DNA of 64,000 nt from NCBI GenBank assembly GCA_029931535.1, contig JAQPZY010001495.1, forward strand, positions 656,001 through 720,000, read 5' to 3'. Position numbers and translations under genes: made by a program. Of the stretch, positions 32,816 to 47,494 are shown piece after piece. The stretch comes from Margaritifera margaritifera. Its lineage: Eukaryota > Mollusca > Bivalvia > Unionida > Margaritiferidae. The stretch's first letter is position 1. The number at the start of each line of letters is the position of its first letter. The notes beneath the pieces are model-generated. The model made no database searches, was not told where the DNA came from, and was given only the letters and a program-made list of their open reading frames with translations.

Positions 32816-35800
32816 ATCTGCCAGCAAACGTCATAATGCGATCCACTATATGGATTGATCTTTAGCGCGAAATATGGGCTGCTGATGCTGTAGGATTCTC
32901 GCACACTGTCACAATCTCTTAAACTGTGTTATTGATTCTCTTCCCCTAAATACGTATTCATGTCATTTACATTTAGTATTCACCATAATCTGTCGAAAAT
33001 TTACAACGAACAAACTAAGAACTTGAACGGAGATTTCGCCACAAAATTGTAGGATTATATTGGTCCTGTTGGATATAGCATGGAACAACTGAACAGTACA
33101 TTTTAACTACATAAAAAGTCGAGTAAACAACAGGAAGATGGAACAGATACACTGTGACAGAATGCAAGGACTGCTGGAAGACACATGAACACAAACTTAA
33201 GAATGAAAGGAACGAGAGAACATTCGCATGCACTCATAAGAGAACAACAGAACAGTCACATGTAGTCAGTGCTTGTTTTTGAATCTATTGATTCGTGCTC
33301 GATGTAATTGTCCTTGTTTTAATAATTGTTATTGTCATCTGTCAAGGAAGGCAAATTCGAATAATCGTACAAAAGTCGGGAGAATCTCTTAAGTTCGAAA
33401 TTGTAATAGCAAGCAGCTGTCCTATATTGGGCCATGAAAAGGTTTTTAGGAAATATAAGTAAAATAAAATTGTTCTACTGTCTATATGACTTATTAGTAA
33501 ACAATATTGATGTGAGTAATCATGGAATTTCACGAAATGTATCTGTAAAAATAGGATGAAATAAGTTGTTGCTGTAAATATAGGTACGATGAGACAACTT
33601 CTGCGCAGTCAAATCAATAGTTTAACAAGACTACATAACTGAGATTTCCGATTCATATCCACAAATGCAAAGAAAATCATGCATGATGTGCAAAATCTGC
33701 ACATTATTCTGTTCGTTATAAAAGTCCTATTAAATTTGTTTTTAACCTCAGGTTTTCATAGATTCATTTGATCACTACCTTTTTTCCTGATTTCACGGTG
33801 TCTTGACTTCACAAATTGGCAGTGCTTTTGTCTGTCAAATATATCTCGAGTTCGATCAACGGCCCTTGAAGGGTGGAGGGTGAATAGCAAAAATGGAGAA
33901 AAACAGAAATGTTTGCGTTATGTCCATCTAGTAAACTCCTTCAGGTGGGAACTGTACACAGTAGCCCGAATCTTTGTACACATGTCTATACAGACAGATA
34001 ATGAATTACATTCGAAAGCAACATTGAACTTGTATTGATTATTCAGAGGATAACGAATTACATTCTGAACCGAAATTGCTCTTAATTTGATTATTAAGTG
34101 GCCAGACTGTTTTATAAGATGTGAACAAATTTGGCCTGCAACTGTGGTGAAAATACGAAACTCTTTATTGTGGAAACAGCTAGATAGGTATCAGCTGTCG
34201 GCTCTTTTTATGAACACGGTAGTGATATGATCGGCTGGAGGATATGGTTATGATCTTTTTCATGTTGTTTGAATACGGTGCACATTTATGAATTGGTCTG
34301 AAAAACAAAAGCAACAGATTGTTGGTCGCCAATGATGATCCAACCAAGACTGATGCATGGGGCAGGAAATACAAGTCTGATCGTTGATCACCAACGATGG
34401 TCCAACTGAGGATGATGCACCGGGCGGGAAATACTAAGTCTGTGCTTGGAGTAATCGCATGGCGCCTGATCTTTCAAACTAGTCGTCGTAGCTTCGAATT
34501 GGCGTTGAGAAAGTTTTCGATTAAACCATTCGTTTGGTTCATGCTTGTCGCTTCATTTACAGATAGTGCGTTACTAAAAAGCCGTTGGAAAAATTTATAG
34601 TTGTCATTGTATTAGTAAATACACTTTAGTGGCATTTGATCCAGATTTGAAAACTCGAATTCTGTTGAATAGCGTGGATCAAAAGTCTTGAATAACATTT
34701 GGCGGAATTAAAAATATATTTCTCCTTCTTCATTTCTTTGGAGACATATTAATAATAAGTGATCTAGCCAAACACGTCGACAATCTAGCAGTGAAATCTT
34801 TTCGTCAATCGTTCAATATTGAATCCTTAATCTACATAGAGTTTACAGACAAATATCGAAAAGTGAGATAATGGCATGGCGTGATTTTGTGACTCTCCCA
34901 ATGAAAAGTCGTGATAATATTTTTTATTAACAAAGGTACACCCGAGCTGAGTAAAAAGGGAAGATATCTGAGTAGGACCTAAAACGTCTGGCATCTAAAT
35001 AAGTTGGGGTCTTTCCCAGTACAATGTTCGTCATGCTCTCGTAGTATCAAGATGCGAACCAACCGGCAACAATATCACCGTAGCACATGTAACTATACAC
35101 AGCCAATCATTATTAACTTGAGATGTGGCAAAGAAAAGTGTAGAGAGCATGTGCTCTCACTTCCCAGGATAGCTAAATGTGGTGTACGAAAAGGGTCAAA
35201 ACGACCGGTATCGTTGCAACAGCATCCAAATATCGTTGCAACGGTATCCAATTATCGTTGCGCTGCTAACGTTTGTTGAAGCAACGGTACTGTTTGCCGT
35301 TCCAAAGGTATTTGTAACACTGGTGACGTCGCAACGGTAATTATTATGATGATCATATATGCTTTTTCTGTAAACTCTAATCCAGAATGAGAGATCAGAT
35401 ATTGTTCGCACTGCAACCAATTCTGACGTAAAAACAGTGAAAGTGCATTACTTGTGAACGCGCAAACGTGTTCTGCTAATACGCAGTGCCTCCTAATCCT
35501 ATCATTGTACTAAAACATTATTGGAAAATGAAATGATAAATTACGAACTGAACTTTCACAGCTCCCTCCCCCTCCCCCATTAGCTGCGCCCAGTGCTGTA
35601 GAAGTTATTCAGTAATGGAAATTCGCCTCAGTAGACTGACGTCTTGTAAATACCAGGAACAATATTCAACTTATCGAATAAGCGACCATTTGGTTCAATA
35701 AATCGATATTGTTGGTGGGTGAACAGCACGTTAGCGAATAAATCGGAAATGCAAGCCTATATTAGCTAAGTAAAATGGAAAATAATACAGGCGCAAAATA

Positions 35801-37398
35801 ATTCTTACCTGCGAATCTAGCATGGGATCTACAACTGGTAGGGGTAAAGTGCCATCCATTGTACTGCCTTACCCCAAGGAACAGCTGCAGTATCTTCTTG
35901 TTTTTAATGGTTACTTTTAGTTTAGGAAAGACTAACCTGCGTCCAGATGAAATATCTCAGGTCCCATTTTGCACAACTAATTATGATCAGTATCGGACGA
36001 AGCAGTACTAAGAATGATCAAAAATTGATTAATCACTTACAGAGCAGAAATGAAAATTCTGAGACTGCTGTCTATGCAAACATTGATTACTTGGCGATTA
36101 AATTCTTCTTATCTTCCTATATGTGCCTTCTGCAGTAATTTGTAAATATTGGAATAAATGTGCCATCAAACTAGGCAATCATAGCAAAATTGTATACAAG
36201 CTTACATCCTCTGATGCCAAGAATCGTGTAAAAATTAAGCCAAATTCGACCTTCGAAAACGCCCAAAGTAACCTTGAGCATGAAATGTCTCCGCATTATA
36301 TCACATGCTGTGTCACTGGCTCACTGAACCAACTGATTGAGGTACAAAAATAAAATTGTTCAAAATACATGTAGTACCACTTCAATTCCAGTTTTAAAAA
36401 AATTAAAAAACTGTAAGCTCCATAATTAAGCTGTGGCTTGTTTCTATTTTGGTAATTCACGTCAGAGCCGATACGTTGTGTGGCAAAATTCCCAAAGCCT
36501 TAAAATAATCGATTCTTTCGATCCTAGGACTAACTGTGGAGAAAAATGCTCTTCGGTGTAATGAAATTCTCCGCTGTTGGTAATTCTGAAGTGTCCGATT
36601 TACTTGATCAATTTCTCAAGATAATACAGAGCTCAAGATAAGATACATATTAAATACCATATATACAAGATACAGAACACATGACAACTAACGTCTCTTC
36701 CAAGGGTCAACATACAAAAAAGTTTTGAAACCACCTGCACGAAATGCATCAGGTCTGTGCGACCAAAAATTGCACTGCGGAACGTCTTTTAGCCCAAGCA
36801 TAATCTCACGGTATGGTTTCTGTATTGAATATACGTACCCATACATGTAATATACTTAATACTAAAGATCAATGAAGCATCGAAAAACCTCAACACATGA
36901 CGCAATGTAGCAAAATTCTTTAAATCATCTAATCAATTGTCCGGTCTGATCTAAGTAAATGGCCATTTGCTGATTTCCTGTCTATGGATCTGTCGATATT
37001 ACTAACTGGTAGAAAAGAGACTCTGAAGTTACTATTGATTCCACGCAATACGCATCGTACACATCGGCCGTTTGCTATAGTTACTTCTGGGCCTGACTTT
37101 AACTGCTTGCTTAGTCGAATAAGACAAGACATGGGGCAGGACTTTGTTCTGTATTTGCTATAAGACAAGTAATGAAACTAGAGCTCGATTATTGCTTACC
37201 GAGGGACGTTATGGTTTAAACAATTTTCCGTTTCGGCGATCAATCGGTCACATGACCGCGCTCTTGCCAATTAAGCAATACAAGGCACAATTTTTGTTGT
37301 TATCATTGTTGTAAGCAGAATACCACACTTAAAGATACAGATATGTATTGATCGGACCCTAAGTGAAAGTATCGCAAGCAATTGTTCGCTGGAGTAAT

Positions 37399-37400
<2 letters not shown>
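32816..37400. other. Long non-coding stretch, local duplications only
   Basis: No exon, ORF family or dispersed element recognised. It contains an approximately 62-bp tandem duplication (34321-34443) and a cluster of TATCGTTGCAACGGTATCC motifs (35198-35340). Confidence 0.45.

Positions 37401-37438
<38 letters not shown>
37401..37438. repeat. (TA)n microsatellite
   Basis: Nineteen TA units. Confidence 0.96.
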
Positions 37439-37442
<4 letters not shown>

Positions 37443-40400
37443 CCTTACTTTCGATTTGTGTGGGATATTTTATTTTTTTATATAATTTTTGCAGTGGGGG
37501 TGGGAATTAAATCCTATTCACTTACATAACTAAAGTCTACAGGATGATGAGAGAAACACCTTTCGACCGGAAATTCAACGCGAATTTTGTCATCCTTTTG
37601 AACTCTGCCTTGTTATAGAGTTGACCCCATCCAATTCCAGTTTACACTCACCCCTCCTCAGAAAAGTCACACTTACCCCAATGTGGCGCCATCAAACACA
37701 TCGTAGGCTATATTAGACGTAATGAAAATACCCCCCCCCCCGCAACAAAATAAAAACAAGTACGTTCACCGCACGCTCTCAGTTGTTCTCCTCATAAGGG
37801 GCTTTAAGTTAATTCAGAGACAAATTGAAAACTAACAAGGGTAAAATAATTTCTGACCTAAAATAAACGTCAAAACCCTTATTGATGATGTAGCATGTGG
37901 TCGATCGTCGCATACAAAATCGAGATACCTGACAGAGATGGTTGTTAGCAATTGCATTCTGAGCGCACAGGATCGCGTAACGTTTGAGCATAATGGTTTA
38001 TCAGATACATTTACATATACAACATTCATGAACTATCTTTCTGTAATTGATTTTTGCCCATGAACTCCATTTTCAATAAAAGACTACTTTTCTCCGGGGA
38101 AAACCAATTGCAAGTTGTAACATTAGCTTTCTATGAATTATGTATTTTTGTTGGATTCTCTGAATCTACTGTTGTTGCATTGAGCAGATGCTGGCATTTC
38201 ACATTCACAGCTATGACAAATTGTTGCGGATTTTTGGTTAAATGGGGAGAAATTTGCCTTAAAGGCAGATGACAATTTTAATATTGCTAGCCCCTTTCCG
38301 TAAACACAAAAGATACTCGGATAGTGTTCGGCGCAGTGATTTACATCAAATCTATGTAAAATGTTTTCCAGAAGTTATACTGCCTTCTATAAAAGGACAG
38401 GCTCTATTTGTCACCATAGCAGCGGGTATGATATAGTTAACTTTCCTAGAAATAGTATTAAATGTGCAGAGCTTATTTTTGGGTCGGACGAAAATGGCTG
38501 AGATGTATTTCAATTAAAGAATTTATATATGTAAAGAAGTCTTGTTTGTCAAATTGGAAAAATATTTATCTGCAGTAGATACAGTGACAGTCAAAATAGA
38601 ATTCACGACACGGTGCAAATTATTTCCATATCGAAATTTCTTTTGCATAAATTTTTAATAAATAGAGAGTGCTTGACTCTTTTAGGATCATATAGGTTGT
38701 TTCCCTTTCTATCAAGGAGTTACCTTCCCACAGTAGGCACTTTGATAATAATGCATAGTAAAAATATATGAACTCTTTAATAACTTTTAGCTGATATAAG
38801 TTGTAATTAAAAATACTACATGGTCTAATTTTATATAAATACACAATTATTAATGAATTCATTGAAAACTATTTTTATGGCATCAGTTTAAACTCAGAAA
38901 AGTGCTTAATCAGCACTAGACTAATAGTAAAATACCGATAATGCAATGGATTGCTAGAAAGGGAGGTAACTTACACAATACAGCAATAGAGTGAAATTCC
39001 AAGCCCGTATTCTTTGACAAATTATGTAAAAAAAAAAAGGGTACCCTAAGATAAAGTTTATTGGCTTACATTATATATCTTAGGATTTTTATAAAGGATT
39101 TTCTTGTTGTTGTGTTTGTTATTTTTTAACATTTTTTATATATATATATTTTTTTGTTATCTTGTTTTACTTATTTATTCAATCTTTATATAAGCAGAAT
39201 TTGTAAAATTTGACCTTTATCCCCAGCAATACAAGACCATAGTTAACAAACTTTTGGCAGTTGTATTATGATTTTTTTTCTCAATTAAAACACTTGCCTA
39301 ATCAAGTTTTCACGAAATTTATTTTTTTATTGAATAGTGTGCTTTTGTTTTGTTCATTGATTTTTCCATTTTTAACACTGTATTTACTTTAATTTAGCTT
39401 TTAACAAATGACTTGTGTAGCTTTAGATGTAGTATGTTTCTAAAATATGAGATCAACAAGGTTGTAATTGGAACATAATATGTACATGCCATCTATTTCA
39501 GTAAGAATTTGAACTGGGCTCCATATCTTTTAGTCTGACTTATAAATGTGTAATTAGAATTACTACTCTTTACTAACATGGTAGCTTAGTGTGGCCTTCA
39601 TTTCTCTCACTCCAGTTATGTCTGTTTACTCCTGCCTTTAACTCAGTTATTTGACATAAGTTTTGTAGAGATGGCCTGCTCTTAGTACAAAACAATTCAA
39701 CAAATGTAGGTCAATATGACATATATTTCATGTCTTACAGGTTTTTATTCATGTAACCTTTTGAATTGTATCTGCTACATTAGGTAGATGATTATAAGTT
39801 GCATTTTACTGTAAAGTATCTTAATTACCTGTTTTTAGAATGGTGATACAATAAAAAAAAAACGAAGTCATTCGTAAAATCTTTGAACTATGCTTAAATG
39901 TTGATTCCTGTATTCTTTGAATATCTATGTCATCTGGACTATAAACTGCTTTAGTACAATCACAATTTGGTACACCATATAACTTTCATTAGCATTAAAG
40001 GGGTATTTCAGAGAGCAACTAGGTTTTTGAGGCGTAGTCGCTAAACTTATTCACACCCCTCTGAGTTTAAGCATTTTTGATTACACTGTATTTTACTTTG
40101 TTAAACGTCAGATCACTTGTCTGTTGCAAGAAAGAAATTAAAATGATATTTTATAGTGTGTAAATGTTGAATTCGTACCATACTAGTCGAAGGTACCTTA
40201 GCTGTAATGTTTAATATACAGTTTATGCTAATTAGTGTACTGTCTTGGAAATGTTACTGTTTTCATGCTGAGCTTTTGTAGATTAAATGGGGGGGGGGGG
40301 AGATGGATGATATGTTGTGTGAATGCGCAACTGTTTGCAAAATGAAATAATTAAAAGTGACTGAGTCCATGTTATCGAACCTTCTCTCCTTACAGTAGGT

Positions 40401-40700
40401 TTCAGACTTAACTGTTTTCGAGATAATGGCAGCTTTTTCATCTTAACATTTTGCTGCATCCTATTTGGCGTCCGTTTTTAACTGTGATGAAACATTTTGT
40501 AATAAGAATTAATGAGGTATTATAGAGATATAGGAAATATTTAATCCTTCTTGTATGCTGTTGTAATTCATATTAACTCTGAATAAACAAGAACAAATAA
40601 TACAATTTATTTGTTTCATCTTAATACTAGATATACTATTAATGTATTTTGAAGGAAAAAAATAATACTTGTGATAATGCTTTAAAATCTAAAATCACAC
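37439..40700. other. AT-rich stretch, no gene seen
   Basis: Homopolymers at 37731-37741 (C11) and 40289-40300 (G12). The T-rich, ORF-poor part from 39.0 to 40.6 kb, with AATAAA at 40582, could be a 3' UTR of an unseen gene. No upstream coding exon supports that. Confidence 0.4.
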
Positions 40701-40744
40701 TTCACAAGACATATCTCATTGATAAAATGATGTCTCAAGATCCA

Positions 40745-41560
40745 CTAAAAATAATTACAAGACCCGCGAGTCAGGGCCCATTTTTGATGAGAGCTTAAGC
40801 GCAATCTTAGACAAATGTATGTTGAATATAGACCCAAAAATTGCAATTGGTGATCTTACTTACCAACAGTCCCCGATTGTCTTTAAAACAGTCAGTTTTA
40901 ACTATGGTTTGAGTGACTGGTATAATTTAGTTAGCACCGTTTTCGGAATGAAGTGAACCCTAGTACAAATTGCAGAATAAATTCCAAAAGATTTGATCAA
41001 CAGCGTTTCATTGATGATATAAATAGGGCTCCTTTTCATGTGGCCTACACCTTTGATGATATAGATGACATTTACTGGGCACATGATATGTTGCTTTCTA
41101 ATATCACTGAGAAACATGCTCCGGTTAAGGAAACTTTTACTAAGATCCTTTCCCTTACGTGAACAACACATTACGCAAAGCTATTGTGAAGAAGAGAATG
41201 GTGATCAATTGTTTCAAAAATGTAGAAATAATATAAACTGGGAAATTACACATATCAATGGAACAAAGTAACAAAACGAAAGAGGAGTAGTATTAGAATA
41301 TACTTTTTGAAAGATGCTCAAGGAGGAGGGAGTCAAAAGAATTCTGGTCCACTATCAAACCTTTTCTGTCCAAGAAAGTCAAAATTAATTAACACACAAC
41401 TATTCTAATGGAATGTTACAAAATTGTGTCTGACCAAAATTATGTATACTCAATTTTCAATGATTTTATTGTAAATGTAGCAAAAGACATAAGTGGGATC
41501 AACACAAAATGACACATGACTGTCTTGTAAATTGATACTTTAACATTCCATCTAATCAAT
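40745..41560 (+). pseudogene. LINE endonuclease/linker/RT-start remnant
   Basis: Plus-strand pieces in shifting frames. An endonuclease end, KTVSFNYGLSDWYNLVS (about 40890-40940), has the GxSDH-like catalytic area as GLSDW, so the catalytic histidine appears replaced by tryptophan. Next come APFHVAYTFDDIDDIYW (about 41028), the basic linker with NNINWEITHINGTK (about 41232), then FWSTIKPF and NDFIVNVAKDI. The order and motif style match the ORF2 region between endonuclease and RT in CR1/jockey-like LINEs. There are multiple frameshifts and stops. It is a dead copy. Confidence 0.68.
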
Positions 41561-42127
41561 ATGTCATTTTAGTACATAGCCCGAAAACACGAATAGGCAT
41601 GCATTAAAAAATTTTTCAAAGTTTGCAGAGGAACAGACTATGACTACAATTAATAATTGATAACCATGTTACAAACGTATAAACAAAAATGTACGCATTT
41701 TGGAGAAAAAAAATAATTAAAAGGTGGAGACAAAAATTGATGACTTTTGTTTAAAACTGAACTAAAAATATTGAAATAAAAACCGACTTAAGTCAGAAAA
41801 ATTTGATATTTAAAGGGGAAAAATACAGGAGACCCTAATAACTAAGAGTTACCTATTTGCAAACTAAATTTAAATTTTCACTGAAATAAAAAAGCAAATA
41901 AACACAAACATATATTACTACTGACATAACATTTACATGATATAAAAGTAAAACTATTTACTGAGCAGAGGCTAATCGCTCCCCCTCCCCAATTAACATA
42001 ATATGAATTCACCAACTTGTCATGATACTCATTAGAAATAGTACCAGAAAGTTTGGGTATCTAGTTATTGGACGATATAACTTCCAAACTAACCAGCGGG
42101 GGTCTAAAACAGTTGTCACTTGTCAAA
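41561..42127. other. AT-rich sequence
   Basis: Nothing recognised. Confidence 0.4.
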
Positions 42128-42224
42128 TGTATGTATGTACGTATGTATGTATGTATGTATGTATGTATGTATGTATGTATGTATGTATGTATGTATGTAT
42201 GTATGTATGTATGTATGTATGTAT

Positions 42225-42278
<54 letters not shown>
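42128..42278. repeat. (ATGT)n(GT)n compound microsatellite
   Basis: About 24 ATGT units followed by about 26 GT units. Both strands are open in several frames for this reason alone. Confidence 0.97.
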
Positions 42279-42281
<3 letters not shown>

Positions 42282-42369
42282 CCATATGACTAAAATGTAT
42301 AGGTTATTGGGATCAGAACTTTCTAATATTTAAGCAATATATTACCTTTTTGAGAAGAAATCGTACACA

Positions 42370-42690
42370 GGTATGATATTTTTAGGAACGATTGCCATAG
42401 CTGAAGTCGGATCGGCATCGTTTGTATCCAATGAATAGGCCTCCATGCCAGAATGTTTTCTATCCATTATGGGTAAATTCTGTTTAGCGGCTTTTGAGAA
42501 GGAGTCGTTTATAAAGTATGTATATTTTTAGTAACGGTCGCCATATTTGATGGCGATCGGGCATCATTTGTAAATATTTGAAAGGCCTTTATATCAGGAT
42601 GCTTTCTGTTGACGGATGAACGACGAAAGACACACGATGGACAAAAGGCCATACCTTAACTCTCTTGGCCTTACGACCAGGTGATATAAT
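42370..42690. repeat. Dispersed repeat fragment
   Basis: Two related segments (TTTTTAGGAACGATTGCCATA and TTTTTAGTAACGGTCGCCATA, first 20 bases each) are followed by GACGGATGAACGACGAAAGA and CAAAAGGCCATACC. It has the layout of an abundant non-coding invertebrate repeat, with internal direct duplication. Confidence 0.6.
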
Positions 42691-44834
42691 CAGATAGCCA
42701 CATTGAACAATCCCATTGTTGTCATCATGGATAAGATCTGTCCTGCAAAATCATTAAATACTATACCAAAGAAACAATGCAGACACTGTTGTAATGGAAA
42801 CGGAGAGAAATTTCTAACCTAACATATATTGCAATTTATTTGTATCGACGATTACAGCCAATATCATAATTACATTCGTGACTTTCATTGTTTCTGCCAA
42901 ACCCCTTCACTTGTTTTCTATATCGACATAAAAGTTGTTTCTGATGCAGTTAATGAATCAGTGTAGTTATAAAAACGGCAACCAATAGGCTCTATTTCCG
43001 TTTAAATAATAACATATTCGTTCTCTCTCTTCTCTACATTAACTGAAGTCTCGATGCCAGAAGTGGCATCTCGAAAATTCTTTTGATTTGCCATAGGTTC
43101 CATCGAAATGAAGAATAAACTATTTTTACATGATCATGGGGATAATACCTTTCCTCAAAGTCAACTCTTTCAAGGCTTGTTAGGTATTATACTGATATAA
43201 ACCCGATTTTCAAGTCGCATGAATCTTTTCTTTATGTTCTGCAACTACAACATAAGAGAACAATCTAGTTTTCGTCCCAAGGGAAAAAGTTGAAAGGACA
43301 ATACCTTGTAGACCACCTGGTTTAATGATTGATTAATTTATTATCGTAAAAGGTCTGCAAAATGACTACAAAAACTTTATCTTTATACCATTTTGCAAGT
43401 TTGCAACTAGTGATTTGTTTTTGTGATTTTAATCTTACTTTGCACAGACTTTAGCAAATGATAACAATTGAATGTACTCTCATTTTTCGATATTCCTTAT
43501 TGAATAACATAATTTACACACGAGATTCTAAAACTGCAATTTATTTAATTCATTAATATTATCAAATAAGGAGACTTATTTCTAATTGAAATTTATCAAT
43601 AAATAAAATCCAAAGAAACAATATTCGATTTGAAGTGTGCATTCAAGTGGACCAGTTTTGTAAATACGTGCGCTGTTCAAAACAGATTAAGGTTTGAAAG
43701 ATGTTGAGTGTTCCTATTCAATCGTTTCAAAGTATGTTAGTAAATAAAATGTTCCAACCAACTTATAATCTCTTATGGTAAAATATATTGCATACTATCT
43801 ATAATACTGCACCGTAGAAAGAAACCACTTATTAGCTTACATGAAAAACATTTTGTACATTGGTGAATTCATGGTATAAGAGTGACATCATCTTAGTGAA
43901 TCCAAGGCAGTCTTACATTGCTACATGTATGTATTGGATACACTATTACTTTTAAAATTCTTCACAAGTTTTGTCATACATTCTCTTGTGAGGTGGGTAT
44001 GTGCTTAGTTTACTTCACAGGTCTATTTCAGATTATCAGAGACAACTAATAGTTAGGGACGAGCAATTATTAGACACTATAAAAATTTAAAAAAATAATT
44101 TTTCCATGCAGAAATAGAGGGTTGTGCCATTATTATAACATGGAAGAAACGCCGTACCTGAATATTATATGAAGGATTCCAAGCGAATCCATCCATATAG
44201 AAAAACTCATGGAACATATTCCAAATGCTTTGTGCTGTCTTTATTCAAATTTGTACATACACTGTATGTACGACACATAATGCCTACATTCAATAACCAT
44301 TTAGCTGAGGGATATTATCAGTGTCGTAGAGATCAATTAAATTTAAAAGGAATTAAATGGAAAATGTACTATCGTACAAAACCTCTATCAGTTGTCAGAG
44401 CTCTACTAATATGATACAAGACTGCTTATCGGTGCTTTATTTGTACCTGTAATATGGGATCAAATCTGGTCTCGCTGCTTGTCACATCTAAGAGGACTTA
44501 GGTCCTCTTCTAGCCCCACCCGACCCAACCCCACCCCACCCCACCCACTCGCACTGTAATGTATCTTAAAGAGTTGAATGGTATACCTGATTGATAAAAT
44601 ACATTTTCTAGCTTTATTCACTTTGGCGACAACTTTAAGTTTATTCAAATCTTTGATCGTAATTTACTTAAAATGATACAGACATAGGTTGAAATCATCC
44701 CTTATTTTTTACTAGGCAGTCCAATCAATTTCAACAGCAAATCCAAAAGTTTTAATCTTAATGTTTTAATGGCTGAAGCCCAAACTAAGTGACAGTTTAA
44801 TATCTGCACACACTCGCACACATAATTAGCGGAC

Positions 44835-44836
<2 letters not shown>
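42691..44836. other. AT-rich stretch
   Basis: One 81-codon plus-strand frame at 44169-44414 has a protein-like look (RRDQLNLKGIKWKMYY) but no recognised family. It could be a further mobile-element scrap. Confidence 0.4.

Positions 44837-44890
<54 letters not shown>
44837..44890. repeat. (TG)n microsatellite
   Basis: About 27 TG units. Confidence 0.97.
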
Positions 44891-44893
<3 letters not shown>

Positions 44894-47480
44894 GCAAGGG
44901 CTGTTTTGTAATAGTCATTGCAATTTAAAAAGTTTCTAAGTGTGAACTTCGAAACTGGTTAGTCCAGTACATCGATAACGTACAAACAAGAGTTAAAGTA
45001 CAACCCCTTCACTGAATAATTGTCGGTGAGTTGGTTATAGATCCACTCATGTGGCGGATGGTGAAGGGTGTAAACCCCTGGATTAGTTTGATTAAGGCAG
45101 ATGACTATGGATAATGGAACTCAAGTGGCTCGTGCCAGCATACAGCCCTATCTAGTGTGCATTATTAGGGAAGGAGTCACGTGGAAAAAAAAAGTGTCTA
45201 CTATAGTCAACAGAGGAGCCCACTACCTTAGGCACCAGAGGGGAGTTTACCTACTTATGTAAATCTGAAATAAAAGAGTAACAGATGAGGAAGGTGTTTG
45301 GGCGAGCTTGGGTAATTAATTGCAGAACCTAATATCTGATCCTGTCCGATCCGTGGGGCCTAGGCGGTCTGTTCAACTTTGGCACCAAAGGGACACTGGA
45401 ATGCCCAGTTACCTAAGTGTAGACCGTCAGTCGCTCTTCTGGGATATACGGTATTAAACTTTTGGGTTTCCCTTAGCTGTTACCAGATCATCCCACTATT
45501 TGCATTTGTGTTGTTACTTCAGAATCAATACATGTAACAGGCTTGTCCTTGGTCTGATCTTTATAAATGAATAAGAGAAAGAATGAAAGAATGCAATTTT
45601 TTCATGAGCCTGTGGTTGTAATGAATAGGTTAAATTTTGATCTTACTTCTATCTGAACTCGATCCCTGGGTTTCATGATTCTAAAGAAAGATAAACAGTA
45701 GTATGATATGACAATAACACTTACTGCAATACTCCTGTGTTGTTTCTGATATCATTTTGCCTTCTCCTCTTGACTCTACTCCACACAATGATTAATAAAT
45801 CTGTTTGAATACCTTCCGAAAAACCAGCACTGATAAATGTTAGTCCTAGTGAAGCACAGAAGCATGTCAATTAATCTTTTTGATACTAATAAATTCAATT
45901 GATCCAATCAAATCCGGCATTCAATAAATATGTCGTGCATCCCTGGATGCTATTTCACGGAATATTGCCATAAAACTGAGGGTTGACCTCGTTTCGTCAG
46001 AAACCCGCGTGGACTGAAATGTCGACCTGTTGTAGACGACATATTAATCCATAATTGGATCTTGCTGTTTACAATCCATATATTTAGCATCCCACCGAGG
46101 ATATTCATACACAGAACTATGCAAATACATTAATTAGATCACACGCTACAATAAACCTCGACACTACGTATTATTCCTTAAAAATTATTACAGATTGTTC
46201 AAAGCACATGTATCCTTACTGAAATGCTCTTATATGAAAAGACACTTGCAAAAGGTCATTTACGTAGGCATCATCTGAATCCAAACATGGCCTCTCCCTG
46301 GCGCCAGTGGACATCAGGGTATCTAACAGAAGCTTTTCATGACATTAATGTTTTACCGATCATAAATGGTCTTTGAAGAAGGATATTCAATATATCTAAA
46401 GGAGAAATGAATTTATTTTAACCTTCTTTTTAATCCGTCAACTATTGGCATTTCGATATTGTTTCTAGTTCTAAATGATCATTCACAAAAAAACGAAAAC
46501 CACTGAGAGGAAATCGTAATAAACTGTTAATATGTCAATCTTGACCAAAGTGCAGGGGTAGCAAAATATAGTAAATTATTGGCTGTAACTGGGAAACCAG
46601 CTTTCAAAATCATGTTGACCATCAGAATTCTCAGGTTGCCAAGTCAATTTCTGTGTTTTGCCTCAAAAGTGATGGTAATCATAAACCCATGGGAAAAATA
46701 TGGGTCAAATATGGATTTGGCTTGGGCTCCCTGCTATATAAACCCGGACTAAAGTTATAAAAACATAGTTAATATTCATTTTCTAAGCCACCATGATCAT
46801 CAATTATGAGAAATAATAAATCAAGAAAAAATAAAACCACAAATAGTATTTATTTGTCTAAACCACCACCACCGCCCATTTTTCATCATAAAAAGAATCA
46901 CGCCTAACATTCACTCGTAAAAACACATAAAAGACAAACTGAATTATATTAAATTAAATAATTTTGTTTGTGGGCTATAACGGATATTTTAAATAAAAAT
47001 GTGTAAGAACAGCACAATTTAAGTTTTCATTACTTTGTTATATAAATAGAATCTTATTTGTTCATCATTGTGTAGAATTCAACCGTATATTTATATAGCC
47101 CACTTTTGTGTTACCACTATCTTAACTTTGCAGTTTTTTTCTTCTTCATACATTGGACAATATATACAAATTCGATGCTTGACAGTTTTAATGGTTTTAC
47201 TTAGTTCACTGCGGAGAATAAAAAAGCTATTTATTTCAATATCATGATCACTGAAATCTCCTTTTTGCTGTTAGAGATAGGTAAATTAGAAAGTAGAAAA
47301 AACATTACTTTCAGATATAGACATTGTTGCTTTGCCATTAAAGTTTTAAAAAAATTCTATCCTTTCAGCGAAGACTGTACAATTGCCCACAACTGAATTA
47401 ATTTTTCTTTCTTTCTTTTAATAAAGGAAAGATGAGCAATACTTTGTCTTTAGGTATGTGATATAGAGCTAATGTTGCTG
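44891..47480. other. Non-coding stretch
   Basis: No gene seen. The somewhat GC-richer part at 45.0-45.5 kb may be an old repeat, but I could not identify it. Confidence 0.4.
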
Positions 47481-47494
47481 TGTGGATACTATTT

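Noticed and set aside
39000..40600. Long 3' UTR of an unseen plus-strand gene
   Set aside because: Based only on AT richness and one AATAAA. No upstream exon supports it.
42022..42333. ORFs of 70-100 codons with YVCM or HTHT repeats
   Set aside because: They are readings of an (ATGT)n(GT)n microsatellite.
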